Below, one piece after another: positions 9,229 to 17,999 of a stretch of 64,000 nt of DNA (positions are counted from its first letter, which is position 1; every line of letters begins with the position of its first letter). The DNA is taken from the NCBI GenBank assembly GCA_046349775.1, contig JAXMBS010000005.1, forward strand, positions 88,509 through 152,508, written 5' to 3'. The position numbers and the translations under genes are program-made. Under the pieces are notes generated by a model that did not search any database, had not been told where the DNA came from, and saw nothing but the letters and a program-made list of their open reading frames with translations. Origin of the DNA: JAEUIG01 sp046349775. Its GTDB lineage: Bacteria; Planctomycetota; Planctomycetia; Planctomycetales; Planctomycetaceae.

Positions 9229-10848
9229 CTACTGGGAGCCATGCTCGGCGCCGGGCAGAAGCGGCTTTGTCTTCGCGGCGCCGGCCGCGAGCACGTATTC
9301 CTGCAGAAACTGGCCCTTGCCCGGATCGTCGCCGATGAGCGGCTCGTGAATGTAGACCCGCGGTTCGCACGACAATCCGATAAACAAGGGCGCCTGCCCC
9401 GGATCGTAGTCGTTGAACTCAATCCGCACGGGCAGCCGCTGCACAACTTTGACGAAGTTCCCGGTCGCGTTCTGCGGTGGCAGCAGCGACAGAGTTGAGC
9501 CCGTCCCCATCGTAAACCCGGTGATCCGCCCCTCGAATTCCCGTTCGGCGCCGTACATGTCCACCACGCAGCGCACCCGCTGGCCGATCCGCAGGTCCGC
9601 CAGTTGCGTTTCCTTGAAATTGGCATCGATCCACAGGTCCGTCAGCGAACGCACCACCATCAACGACTGTCCAGGCTGAACAATGTTGCCCGGGTTGACG
9701 TTCCGGCGCGTCACGACGCCGTCAATTTCGCTGAGGACCTGGCAGTCGCCCAGGTCCAGCTGCGACTGGTCCAGCTCTTTTCTGGCCCGCAGCAGTCGCG
9801 CCTCCGCTTGTTGCACGCCGGGAGACTCGGTCATGATCCTCCCGTAGATGCGATCAAGGTTCCCCTCCGGGTCTTGCCGAAAGAACTCGTTGAACGCTTC
9901 CTTCGGCGTCGAGTCCCAGGTTGAAGGGGTGAAGCCAACCACGACGGCGCTCTGGTAGAGCAGACCGAGCGCCTCGCGCACGGTCGAGTGCGTCTGATCG
10001 AGATCGGCGGGGACATCGGCAGGATTATCCCTGTTGATCGCCAACCCCAGGCCGGCGCGAGTCTGCTGGACAATCTGGTCAGCGCCGTTCACGCGATTGC
10101 GTGCGACTTCGAGCGCGGCCGATGACCGATCCAGTTGCTGCTGCGAGAGCGCCTTTTTCTCGAACAACTCCTGATTGCGCGTATCCTCCTGCTGCGCCAG
10201 TTCCAGATTGGCCTGCTCCAATTTCCATTGCGCCACGTTGGCTTTGAGCAATTCGATGCGGTGCCGGACCTCCTCCATGGCGTGTTCCAGACGGAAGCGG
10301 TTGCTCCGCACCTGCGCGATCAGTCCCCGCACCTGGGCCTGGGCGGCTGCGACATCCCGCTCAGCCGCCTCGACGGCGGCTTGCTTGATGGCCACCTGCG
10401 CCTGATAGGGCGCATCGTCGATCTGGACGAGCACGTCACCGCGACGGACGCGCATGTTGTCTTCGACGTGTACTCGACTGACCCTCCCCCCCACTCGCGG
10501 CGCCACCCAGGTCGCATGGCCGTTGACGTATGCGTCGTCCGTGGACACCGTGTTGAGCGCGAGCTGAACCTTCGGAATGAGCCAATAGGCGCCGACCGCC
10601 AGTACAACGGCCAGAATCACCAACAGCGTCGCTTTGCTTTGGCGACCGAGCGATCGGTGCTGGTCAGGAATCGAGGGCGCGGAGTGCTCTGTTGTCACTC
10701 GTGGTGGAGCAGACGTGACAGACTGCGATGCATCCTGACGCACATCCGGAACGGACGGGGCGGAGTCCGCCGCAACCGCCTGACTCCCGGCGTGCGCCTT
10801 CCCTGGAGTGCCGGAAGGTGAGGTTGGAACATCGCGATGGCTCGCCAT
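9229..10848 (-). CDS. HlyD/EmrA-type membrane fusion protein
   Basis: Periplasmic adaptor of the adjacent EmrB-like pump, 539 residues from the ATG at 10848; the frame is open to 10974 and the exact start is uncertain. Order: a disordered N-terminus rich in Ser and Pro, one membrane helix (ATLLVILAVVLAVGAYWLI), then the lipoyl half-motif (APRVGGRVSRVHVEDNMRV). A long coiled-coil hairpin follows (about 130 residues rich in Glu, Gln and Ala), then an insertion of about 90 residues (TPSTWDSTPKEAFNEFF) longer than in E. coli EmrA. The second lipoyl half (SEIDGVVTRRNVNPGNIVQPG) and a beta-barrel domain (LWIDANFKETQLADLRIGQ) complete it. Outer-membrane partner not seen in the window. Confidence 0.88.
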   Translation of the reverse strand: MASHRDVPTSPSGTPGKAHAGSQAVAADSAPSVPDVRQDASQSVTSAPPRVTTEHSAPSIPDQHRSLGRQSKATLLVILAVVLAVGAYWLIPKVQLALNTVSTDDAYVNGHATWVAPRVGGRVSRVHVEDNMRVRRGDVLVQIDDAPYQAQVAIKQAAVEAAERDVAAAQAQVRGLIAQVRSNRFRLEHAMEEVRHRIELLKANVAQWKLEQANLELAQQEDTRNQELFEKKALSQQQLDRSSAALEVARNRVNGADQIVQQTRAGLGLAINRDNPADVPADLDQTHSTVREALGLLYQSAVVVGFTPSTWDSTPKEAFNEFFRQDPEGNLDRIYGRIMTESPGVQQAEARLLRARKELDQSQLDLGDCQVLSEIDGVVTRRNVNPGNIVQPGQSLMVVRSLTDLWIDANFKETQLADLRIGQRVRCVVDMYGAEREFEGRITGFTMGTGSTLSLLPPQNATGNFVKVVQRLPVRIEFNDYDPGQAPLFIGLSCEPRVYIHEPLIGDDPGKGQFLQEYVLAAGAAKTKPLLPGAEHGSQ

Positions 10849-11204
10849 TGCCGACTCATCCGCTTGAAATTCGTGGCCGCCATGCACTCGCTGACTGGAT
10901 CGCTTTGAAACTCTAACCGGGCGGCTGTTCGGCGTCGACAGCGGCCGGTTCCCTGCAAAGAGCCGGGGATGCACGGCGAGAGTTCCACCTCACGCGCCGC
11001 ACCAGCGATCACTTGCGGCGATATTGTCGATCGAGTGCATCGTCAGCGGCCGTCGCGTTGCCCCGGCGATCCGGCGCGTTCTTGCGTGGGCGCATCGAAA
11101 ATCGTGAAACAACGGGCATCTTTCGACGCTTACCTCACAAGAAGTGCAGAGGCGCGTTTACCTCGGAGAATGCTGCGACAAGTACCACATACCGGAAATT
11201 AAGG
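10849..11204. other. Intergenic spacer upstream of efflux operon
   Basis: About 350 bases between the efflux operon and a possible small plus-strand gene. It should hold the efflux promoter, but no clear -35/-10 pair or operator could be picked out by eye. Confidence 0.4.
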
Positions 11205-11510
11205 ATGACTACGATGACTCACACCAACGTCGTTCCCGCCTGGAAGGACAAAGCCGACCACCCCAGTCGCAGCGCAGCCGAGTGTGCCGTCCTGCCCGCA
11301 TCTCGTTCCGGGCTGACAGAGTCGAACGCCGCCGACCTGCAGGAAGCCATTCGAGGAGTGGGGGCCGTGAACGCTGAACCGACGCCCCCAGCTATTAGAG
11401 CGCGCCGACACGTTTGCATGGGACTGTGCGCCCGCTGCCCGCACGCGATCGCCGCGCGTGCCGCATCTTCGTCCGTCGCATCAGAACGAACCGGCTGCGC
11501 GACGCTCTAG
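11205..11510 (+). CDS. Possible small hypothetical protein
   Basis: A 101-codon frame beginning ATGACTACGATGACT, with AAGG eight bases before the second ATG (11214). Codon third positions are G/C-rich as in neighbouring genes. The C-terminal half has a Cys cluster (CMGLCARC, then a His). No homologue recognised; it could be spurious. Confidence 0.35.
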   Translation: MTTMTHTNVVPAWKDKADHPSRSAAECAVLPASRSGLTESNAADLQEAIRGVGAVNAEPTPPAIRARRHVCMGLCARCPHAIAARAASSSVASERTGCATL

Positions 11511-12045
11511 AGGCCAAACGCGCGCCCATTCCGGGATTGTCACGTCGATCGAAACTAAGCACCGATCACGTGCCTGTCGTGGCGGGGCAGCTCATCATGA
11601 CGAGAATCAGGCGGCCTTGTGCAGCATCTCAACAAACATGCGATCTGTTCGCTCGTCGCTGCGGAGTCCTCGACGAAACGGACGAAGCCGCCGTTCAGGC
11701 CACCATTTGCCCCGAACTGGAACAATGGGACTTGAACACAACACCGCGCACTGTGCCCTGCAATTGGCTTGGTTCGTTCTGACTGACCTCGCTGCGATCG
11801 CTTGTTGAACCGAGTGTACGCCTTCGCGTAGAGTGGCCAATGGCTTCAGGAAGTACGCCTGGACCGAACCATCATCGAGCACGTCGAGTTGGCCCGTTGC
11901 ACGTGAATCCCAGGCTCCCTGAATCACGTGCGGAAATTGCCGACGTGCCGCAGAGGGGTGAGTGTACCCGGACGTCGAGTCGCGTCTTCACCTAAACAGG
12001 TGACGCGGCATTTGAAAAAAATGAAAATTTGCAGTCGGAGGGCCA
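11511..12045. other. Spacer upstream of FHA-LuxR gene
   Basis: No convincing gene; a 106-codon minus frame (11607-11927) has no support. The last 60 bases are notable. A perfect 6-bp inverted repeat TCACCT-AAAC-AGGTGA (11988-12003) lies about 40 nt before the next start, followed by an A-rich stretch. This suits an operator or a 5'-UTR hairpin. Confidence 0.4.
11988..12003 (+). promoter_or_regulatory. Inverted repeat in leader of FHA-LuxR gene
   Basis: TCACCT and AGGTGA arms separated by AAAC, extended outward by GCGTC/GACGC with a two-base bulge. Position 40 nt upstream of the start and symmetric arms suggest a protein binding site or leader hairpin; autoregulation by the LuxR-type domain is only an inference. 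Confidence 0.35.
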
Positions 12046-12612
12046 ATGCACCGAATGGTTCTTCTGCCGGCGGATGAAGAAGACGCGGCGGTGGCTGTCA
12101 GGCTTCGGGACGGGAGCTACACCGTAGGGCGCGGTGTGTGGTGCGACATTGTGATCAACGACAGCTCAGTTTCTCGGGAGCATGCGCGCCTCGTGTTGAA
12201 CGGCGCCGTGCTAACGATCACCGATTTGCGCAGCCAGAATGGCACGTTTGTCGGCAACGAGCGAATTCATTCCTCGCAAGTTCGGCTGGGGCAGGTGATC
12301 CGCTTTGGAGCGGCTCCGTTCCGGCTCGCATTGGAGAGCAGCGAATCGCTCGAGTCGAGATGCGATGACGACGACGAAACAACGAAACGCTCGAACCCGG
12401 ATACTTCCTGCAACGGCGTTCAACTCACCGCATCGCAGAAACGGGTTTTTGATCTGCTGCTCAAAGGCGTTTCCGAAACAGAGATTGCCAACCGGCTTGA
12501 CCTGAGCGTCAACACTGTGCACACCCATGTAAGCGCGATTTACTCCAGGTTCGGCGTACACAGTCGGGCCGAGCTATTGGCGCGATGCCTGCGGGCAAAC
12601 GGCAGCCCATGA
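12046..12612 (+). CDS. FHA domain-LuxR type HTH fusion regulator
   Basis: 188 residues. An FHA phosphothreonine-binding domain occupies about residues 20-95, with the conserved GR (28-29), SREH (43-46) and QNGTF (64-68). An acidic linker (CDDDDETTKRS) leads to a GerE/LuxR-type helix-turn-helix at about 125-180 (ETEIANRLDLSVNTVHTHVS). There is no receiver domain. The combination suggests a transcription factor whose DNA binding or partner choice is set by Ser/Thr phosphorylation rather than Asp phosphorylation. The start follows GGAGGGCCA. Its target is unknown; the downstream secreted protein gene 157 nt away is the obvious candidate. Domain calls are strong, function inferred. Confidence 0.85.
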   Translation: MHRMVLLPADEEDAAVAVRLRDGSYTVGRGVWCDIVINDSSVSREHARLVLNGAVLTITDLRSQNGTFVGNERIHSSQVRLGQVIRFGAAPFRLALESSESLESRCDDDDETTKRSNPDTSCNGVQLTASQKRVFDLLLKGVSETEIANRLDLSVNTVHTHVSAIYSRFGVHSRAELLARCLRANGSP

Positions 12613-12769
12613 GAGGAGCGAACCGTTCCGTCGACGTCGATGCTCAGCGTCAGCGGCGAGCGCTGAATTTCAGCCGCCAGATCGGTCAATCCAAAGAAGA
12701 TGGAGCAGCGTCTCGAACGGCGGTAACATGTCGTCGACTGCGCTCAGAACTTTCTGAAGGTTTGTTGAA

Positions 12770-13813
12770 ATGTCTCAGTACAGGACCACGGCAAAGCTGG
12801 TGGCGCTGATCATCGCCGTTACGTCGGGCAAAGTGTTTGCCCAAAACATCGTCGTAAACTCAAGTTTTGAGTTTCCCGCCCTGCCAGCTTCACCCGCTAA
12901 CAATCCGCCACAATGGACTTCGAATTCCAGCAACGCTTCGACAAGCGCCGACTGGTGGGTGTTTCAGAGCATCCCAGGCTGGGTGTCTGATGCCGGTGCC
13001 GGAATCGAAGTCCAGCGAGGCAATGTGGGTGGCTCCGGACCACACAGCGGAGCGCAAAAGGTGGAGCTTGACTCAGATCCAACTCGGGGTGGTCTGACCG
13101 GCAGGTCCACGAATAGCTCGGTGTACCAGGATTTGCCCACACATCCGCATTGCGTATATGAGTTGCGTTTCTGGTACAGGCCGCGGACCACAACACCGGG
13201 AGACAACACGATCGAGGTGCATTGGGATGGCGTCCTGGTCGCAACGGCAGATGCCAGCGACCCGGCCGGAGGCTGGCGTGAGATTGTCGTCTCGGAACTA
13301 CCAGCGGCTTTCCCGTGGACAGAGCTCAGGTTCACGGCGACAGGGACTGTGAACCAATTCGGGGGACAAATTGACGACGTATCGGTCGTTCCTCTCGACG
13401 ATACGCCGCCGGTGCTGGCCTGTACGACCGATGTGATGACTCTCTGGCCCCCCAATCACACGCTGCGGAAGGTGGGAGTATGTATTGCTGTCTCGGACAA
13501 CTGCACCGAGCCGGAAGATCTGCTGCTCAACTGCACCGTTTCCAGTAACGAACCAGATGACGCCACCGGCGACGGCAAGACGGCTGGCGACGTTGACGGC
13601 GCCGACGGCTTCACCAAGCCGGTCAACATTTCTGGTGACCTCGCATACGATGCCGATCTCGGATGTTACGTCGGCTTCATCTTGCTCCGCGCCGAACGCG
13701 ATGGAGCCAAATCCGGGCGCATTTACTCGATTGTGTGCGACGTCCTCGACAGCGCGGGCAATGAGGCCACCGCCGGTTGTACGGTTGTCGTCCCGCACGA
13801 CAAGCGGAATTAG
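12770..13813 (+). CDS. Secreted protein: DUF642-like beta-sandwich plus HYR-like domain
   Basis: 347 residues. A signal peptide (VALIIAVTSGKVFA then Q) is followed by a domain at about 27-205 beginning NIVVNSSFEFPALP. That opening is typical of DUF642/carbohydrate-binding-like jelly rolls ('N-SFE', later 'GW...GIEV', 'ELRFWYRPR'). The C-terminal part from about 210 starts DTPPVLACTTDVMTLWPPNH and has paired cysteines and Asp-rich loops, resembling HYR/immunoglobulin-like adhesion modules. Likely cell-surface or extracellular and possibly glycan-binding. It follows the FHA-LuxR gene on the same strand. Function unproven. Confidence 0.75.
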   Translation: MSQYRTTAKLVALIIAVTSGKVFAQNIVVNSSFEFPALPASPANNPPQWTSNSSNASTSADWWVFQSIPGWVSDAGAGIEVQRGNVGGSGPHSGAQKVELDSDPTRGGLTGRSTNSSVYQDLPTHPHCVYELRFWYRPRTTTPGDNTIEVHWDGVLVATADASDPAGGWREIVVSELPAAFPWTELRFTATGTVNQFGGQIDDVSVVPLDDTPPVLACTTDVMTLWPPNHTLRKVGVCIAVSDNCTEPEDLLLNCTVSSNEPDDATGDGKTAGDVDGADGFTKPVNISGDLAYDADLGCYVGFILLRAERDGAKSGRIYSIVCDVLDSAGNEATAGCTVVVPHDKRN

Positions 13814-13832
13814 AGCCAGCGGCTCTTTGGTT
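13812..13832 (+). terminator. Compact terminator overlapping the stop codon
   Basis: AGAGCC-AGC-GGCTCT hairpin starting inside the TAG stop codon of the secreted protein gene and followed by TTGGTTT. The stem is short (6 bp) but GC-rich and ideally placed. Confidence 0.5.
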
Positions 13833-13833
13833 T

Positions 13834-14106
13834 AGCACCCGCGGCCCTGAATTCGTCGCTATTTTGGGCCTTCCGGACGCTAGACCACCTTGAACTCCGC
13901 TCTAGTACCGAGTTATCAGATGATATTTGCTGACCGACCGGCCGCGATCCGCGGGATTCGGGCCAGTTTTTGTGCGCCCGGCGGGCCTGGGCAGCAGTCA
14001 GCAGCGGTTCTTCGGTGACGGTTCGGCGGACGCGAGATCTTCGTCATGCCCCACACGCGGGGCGGCGATGCGGATCACGCATTTTCGAACCGGATTTGCG
14101 GGCAGG
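13834..14106. other. Spacer between convergent genes
   Basis: About 270 bases between a plus-strand and a minus-strand gene end. No gene or clear repeat seen. Confidence 0.4.
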
Positions 14107-15442
14107 TCACGCTCGTGGCGACCACGCATTGATTGCGGCAGATAACGGGTCGAAGGCGTCGAGTACAGAATCAACGTGGCGCGATCTGTCCTCGACATCG
14201 GTGGCTTCCGCCAGCTTCACATGCCCGGGTCTCCAATCGGTTTTCACCGTCAGCGGGTGTGCAATCTTATAAGTGTACTCGTCGGTTCTCAGATACATGG
14301 CTCCCTCGGCAAATGCCGGCGTGTATTTGGAGACTTCGTTTGTCCCGACGACAGAGAACGTTTTGCGTGGATTGATCCATGTCGTGGTGCCGGCTTCGCT
14401 CAGCAAGAGCACATGCCCGTTGGCGAATACGGGAGATGCCGAGTAGTTCCCGCCAAGCCGTTCGACCCAGTGCGTTTCGCCGCTCCGCCGTCCACGCGTC
14501 ACGATGCCGTCGTCGGACACGAAGTACAGTTCATCGCCGACCAGCAAGGGGGACGGTGTGCTCGGAGCGCCTCGCTTGATCCGCCACGCAATGTGCGAGT
14601 CGGTCCTCACCCTGACCTCCGAGTCGGGCGGCAATCAGCTCGGGATGGTCATAGTCGTGATTGTAAATGACCAATCCATGCCCGACGGCGGGCTGCGGAA
14701 CGACGGACCAGCCCGGCGCCACGATCCGCCACAGCTCGCGGCCATCCGCAGGATCGTACGCTGCAAACAGACCCGGGCCCGGGGCGAGAACCTGCGACCG
14801 ACCGTCGATCACGGCGACGGCGGGCGTGACGAAGGAGTGGCTGATGCGCGGTTGCACCGATCGCTCGGTCTTCCAAACAACGAGACCGCTTTCCGAATCG
14901 ATCGCCGCTACGAAGGGCTGGCTGCTGCCGTCGCACACAACGATCAGACGGCCGTCGCATAGCACCGGCGACCCGCCGCTGCCATGGACCGGGGGATATA
15001 CCAGTTCCGTACAGAGCCACTGCGTGGCGCCGTCAGCCGCATTGAGGCGTGCCGAGCCAAGCGTACCGAAATGGACGAACACCGCACCGTCGCGCACTAT
15101 GGGCGTCGGACTGGCGTGGCTATTTTCAGTGAATCGTCGGCGCGCTTCTCGACAGCCCGCACCTCCTGATCCCAGAGGAGACTGCCGGTGGCGGCATCCA
15201 GAGCCAGCGCCCGGAGCGACAGCCCGTCGCCGTCTGGTACGGCCGTCGTCAGGTACACGGCGCCGCCGACAATCACCGGCGATGACCAGCCCAGTCCGGG
15301 AGTCTTCACGCGCTGCGACGTTCTGCGTGTCCGACCACTCCATGGGGCTCGCCGGTCCTGCGGCATGGGCGTCCGAGCCGGGACGGAACTGCGGCCAATC
15401 CGACGAGGCGAAGACAACGACTGCCACGAAATGCAGCAACAT
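14107..15442 (-). pseudogene. PQQ-like beta-propeller protein, frameshifted
   Basis: Three reading frames must be joined to read one protein. From 15442: MLLHFVAVVVFASSDWPQF to SDTQNVA. A second frame carries GLGWSSPVIVGGAVYLTT to EVRAVEKRADDSLKI (about 15310-15100). The first frame returns with ENSHASPTPIVRDGAVFVHF and runs to about 14640. A third frame holds IAWRIKRGAPSTPSPLL down to 14107. The repeated 'G...SSPVI..G.VYL' and 'ASPVFANGHVLLL' blades are typical of secreted planctomycete PQQ-binding-like propellers of about 430 residues. All blades survive, so at least three indels, probably sequence errors, separate it from an intact gene. Confidence 0.8.
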
Positions 15443-15545
15443 CCGTACGATCCAGCAGAACTTCGAAGGAATTCAGCCTGTCAGGTCGGAGCAGTAAACT
15501 CGCATCAACACGGCGACAGGCCACACCGGCCAGCAATTTACTGAC

Positions 15546-16347
15546 GTGAACCGGACGAGGGAACCGAACCGCGCATCCGCCTGCAGGTTGCAGGAACTTG
15601 CGGCGGGACGGATCCTCGAACAACCCGTTACTGGCGAATGGACGCCGGCGATCTCAATCCTGCTGGAAGACGGTCCGTTGCTGGCGATCAACAAGCCGCC
15701 GGGGATCATTACGCAGGGCGCGCCCGCGCGTGTGGAAGGGCTCGTCGAGCTCGCCAGGCGGTATCTGAAAGAAGTACCACAAACCGGGTAACGTCTATCT
15801 CGGGATTCCGCATCGGCTCGATCGACCGGTGTCGGGCGTGGTCGTCTTTTCGCGGAATTCCAAGTGCGCGGCACGGCTCGCGGAGCAGTTCGCGCAGCGT
15901 CAGGTCCGCGGGTGTGATGGGCGTGTCTGGAGCGGCCGCCGGTTGTCGTCGGGAACACTCGTCGACTGGATTTATCGGATTCGGACCAGCCGCGCGTCGA
16001 GATCGCCAGCGGAGACGCCAGGCGCGTCGTCGCAGGTTGAGTTACCGCGTGCTCGCAACGCGTCGCGGTCGGGCAACGGTCGAGTCGAGTTGCAGACCGG
16101 ACGGATGCATCAGATTCGCATCCAGTTTGCGAGCCGAGGAGCGCTGATCGTGGGGACGTCCAGTACGGCGCGCGAACGACGTTTGCCGGCGCGTCCTCGA
16201 GCGAGCGTGACGGCGCGATCGCCCTCCACGCGCGCAGCCTCGCTGTTGCACCCCGTTCGCTACGAGCCGGTGACAATCACCGCCGCAGCTCCGCAGCAGC
16301 ACGAGCTGGGTTTTGATCTCACGACTGCTGGGCGTCCGGAATGTTGA
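15546..16347 (+). pseudogene. RluA-family pseudouridine synthase, frameshifted
   Basis: RNA uridine isomerase family. Readable pieces in order: LLAINKPPGIITQGAPARVE (from 15660), then in another frame GIPHRLDRPVSGVVVFSRN, containing the family HRLD motif with the catalytic Asp (about 15810-15860). Next come GTLVDWIYRI, TGRMHQIRIQFASRG (about 16097-16141), HARSLA and HPVRYEPVTITAAAP. Four or more single-base indels break the frame over 800 bases. The start is uncertain: the first codon in this frame is a GTG at 15546. Whether it modifies rRNA or tRNA cannot be decided. Confidence 0.75.
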
Positions 16348-16382
16348 GCCGGCAATAGTACAGCATCCACAGCTCGGATTTC

Positions 16383-16455
16383 GGGTGCCACTGGCTCCGC
16401 CAGTCGACGCAAGTTGATCGCCAACTACAGTGCACTGGCGGAGCCAGTGGCACCC
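16383..16455. repeat. BIME-like double palindrome (GGGTGCCACTGGC family)
   Basis: Two perfectly complementary 22-base arms (16383-16404 and 16434-16455) are separated by 29 bases. Each arm is itself a small hairpin, CACTGGC-TCC-GCCAGT. It lies exactly between the convergent pseudouridine synthase and citrate synthase genes, where a bidirectional terminator or REP-type element would sit. Confidence 0.8.
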
Positions 16456-16489
16456 AACCCGAATTCGTTGCCGAGACAACGCACCGGTG

Positions 16490-17607
16490 TCAGCCGCGTT
16501 CGTAGAGCGGCGTGAAAATGAGGTCTTCGGCGCGCGATAGCGAGCGCGCGGCCGGATCGTTTCGCCGTCGCGGGCCTGCTCAATGGCGTGAGCGGCACCA
16601 GCCGGCCGCGCTTTCCAGGCGCACGAATACCGGCAGGTGCAGGTCGGCCGGAATTTGCAGATAGTGCAGCAGCCGCGGCGGCCTTCGAGTCCATGTTGGG
16701 GGGAGCTTGCGGGCTTCCCAGACGGCGCGTTCGACGGCGTCGGCAGCGTCTTCCAGCGTCTGGTCGTGCCGGGCATGGGCGAGCTCGCAGCAGAAGCGTT
16801 CGAGGATCGCGGCCCGCGGGTCGCAATCGCGCTGTAGACCGGGTGGCCGAAGCCGGGCAGCAGGACGTCGGCCGGCAGTTGGCGATGTGCTGCTGCGGCA
16901 TCCTCGGGATCGCCGGCCCGTTGGAGCAGGTCAAGAGCCCGTGCGGATTGCCGCCGCTGGCGGTCCCCATGACGGTGCTGAGTCCGGCGGGAGTGCCGAA
17001 TACAAGTTGGCCTGCGCGGCTTGGCGACGCGCGCCATAGGCCGCGGCATTGAACTCCTGTTCGGCCGAGACGACCAGCGCTTCGGCTTGCCCGTTCCTCG
17101 AGCAGCGTCGGCGAGCGGCCGCGCGGCGCATCAGCAGCAGGTTGGCCGCAAAGCCATAATCGGGATCGATCGACGGCGGCGATTCCCGCGGCGCTGGCGA
17201 TGCCAGGCGGCAATCAGCAGCGGGATCCGGGCGACGAGGCGCACCGCCTGGGCCTCGGCGGCGAGCTGGAAATCGTCGTCGGGCTGGGGGTCGAAGTGCG
17301 ACAGCAGGCTGATGCCGGTGCGGACGGCTTCGAGCGGCTGGCTGTGCAACGGGAGCTGCTCGAACAGCCATTGGATCTGCTGCGGGAGATCGGCCTCTTC
17401 CGTGAGAATGGTACGGAAGTCGGCCAACTGCTCCTGAGAGGGGAGGTCGTCGTAGAGGAGGAGGTGCAGAACCTCGCAGAACGTCGAGTGTTCGGCCAGA
17501 TCGTAGATGCAGTAACCGCGGTACTGCAGGCCCCCTTCAAGCCGGGAGATTTCCGTCTCCCCGACGACCACGCCCCGCAAACCGGGATGGTAAAGCTCCA
17601 CGGACAT
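16490..17607 (-). pseudogene. Citrate synthase, frameshifted
   Basis: Condenses acetyl-CoA and oxaloacetate to citrate. The N-terminal 150 residues are intact from the ATG at 17607, which has GGAGG eight bases upstream: LRGVVVGETEISRLEGGLQY, then the typical YDLAEHSTFCEVLHLLLYDD. Further frames carry EFNAAAYGAR, the active-site region LLPGFGHPVY (near 16840), PPNMDSKAA, a GWC/IEQ segment and IRPRA. They end with EDLIFTPLYERG and a TGA at 16490. The overall span of 1118 bases equals a normal 372-residue enzyme. Several indels that nearly cancel suggest sequence errors in a functional gene. SlyX lies 180 bases upstream on the same strand. Confidence 0.85.
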
Positions 17608-17786
17608 CGATGTGCCTCCGTGCGACGCCGAATGTGCGGCGTGACCTGTGCTGTTCGCCCGCGCCTCGATTGGCCTGCGCGGTTGGCGCTCCGTCCTGCG
17701 AACTCCGCCCGACCGGGGGGCACCCCCGGACGGCCACAACAACGGCCGGCGGGAGCGGCCGCAGTATAGCAATCCTGCACCGAACA

Positions 17787-17999
17787 CTAATAGTGGGGTG
17801 GGGGATCGTGGGCCGGACCGACCGGCTCCTGCGACTGCTCGGCGACGGCGGCCGAGACCCGGTGGAGACCGCGCTGGAGTTCCTGCAGCTCGGCTTGCTG
17901 CGCGCGGAGGGCGCTGCTCAACTGTTCCACATCGTACTGCAACTGCATCAACAGGGATTCGATCGCGACGATGCGAGATTCTGAATCGGGAGCGGACAT
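17787..17999 (-). CDS. slyX: SlyX family protein
   Basis: A 70-residue coiled-coil protein. Residues 8-50 form heptads (IVAIESLLMQLQYDVEQLSS), and the C-terminus ends PPPHY, the hallmark of SlyX proteins. Function of the family is unknown. The start ATG lies inside a CATG whose other strand supplies the start of the divergent secreted esterase. The larger open frame running through it to 18921 on this strand is an antisense shadow. Confidence 0.85.
   Translation of the reverse strand: MSAPDSESRIVAIESLLMQLQYDVEQLSSALRAQQAELQELQRGLHRVSAAVAEQSQEPVGPAHDPPPHY

Noticed and set aside
11607..11927. 106-codon minus-strand frame
   Set aside because: A plausible first 30 residues, but no homology, no ribosome binding site and atypical codon use.
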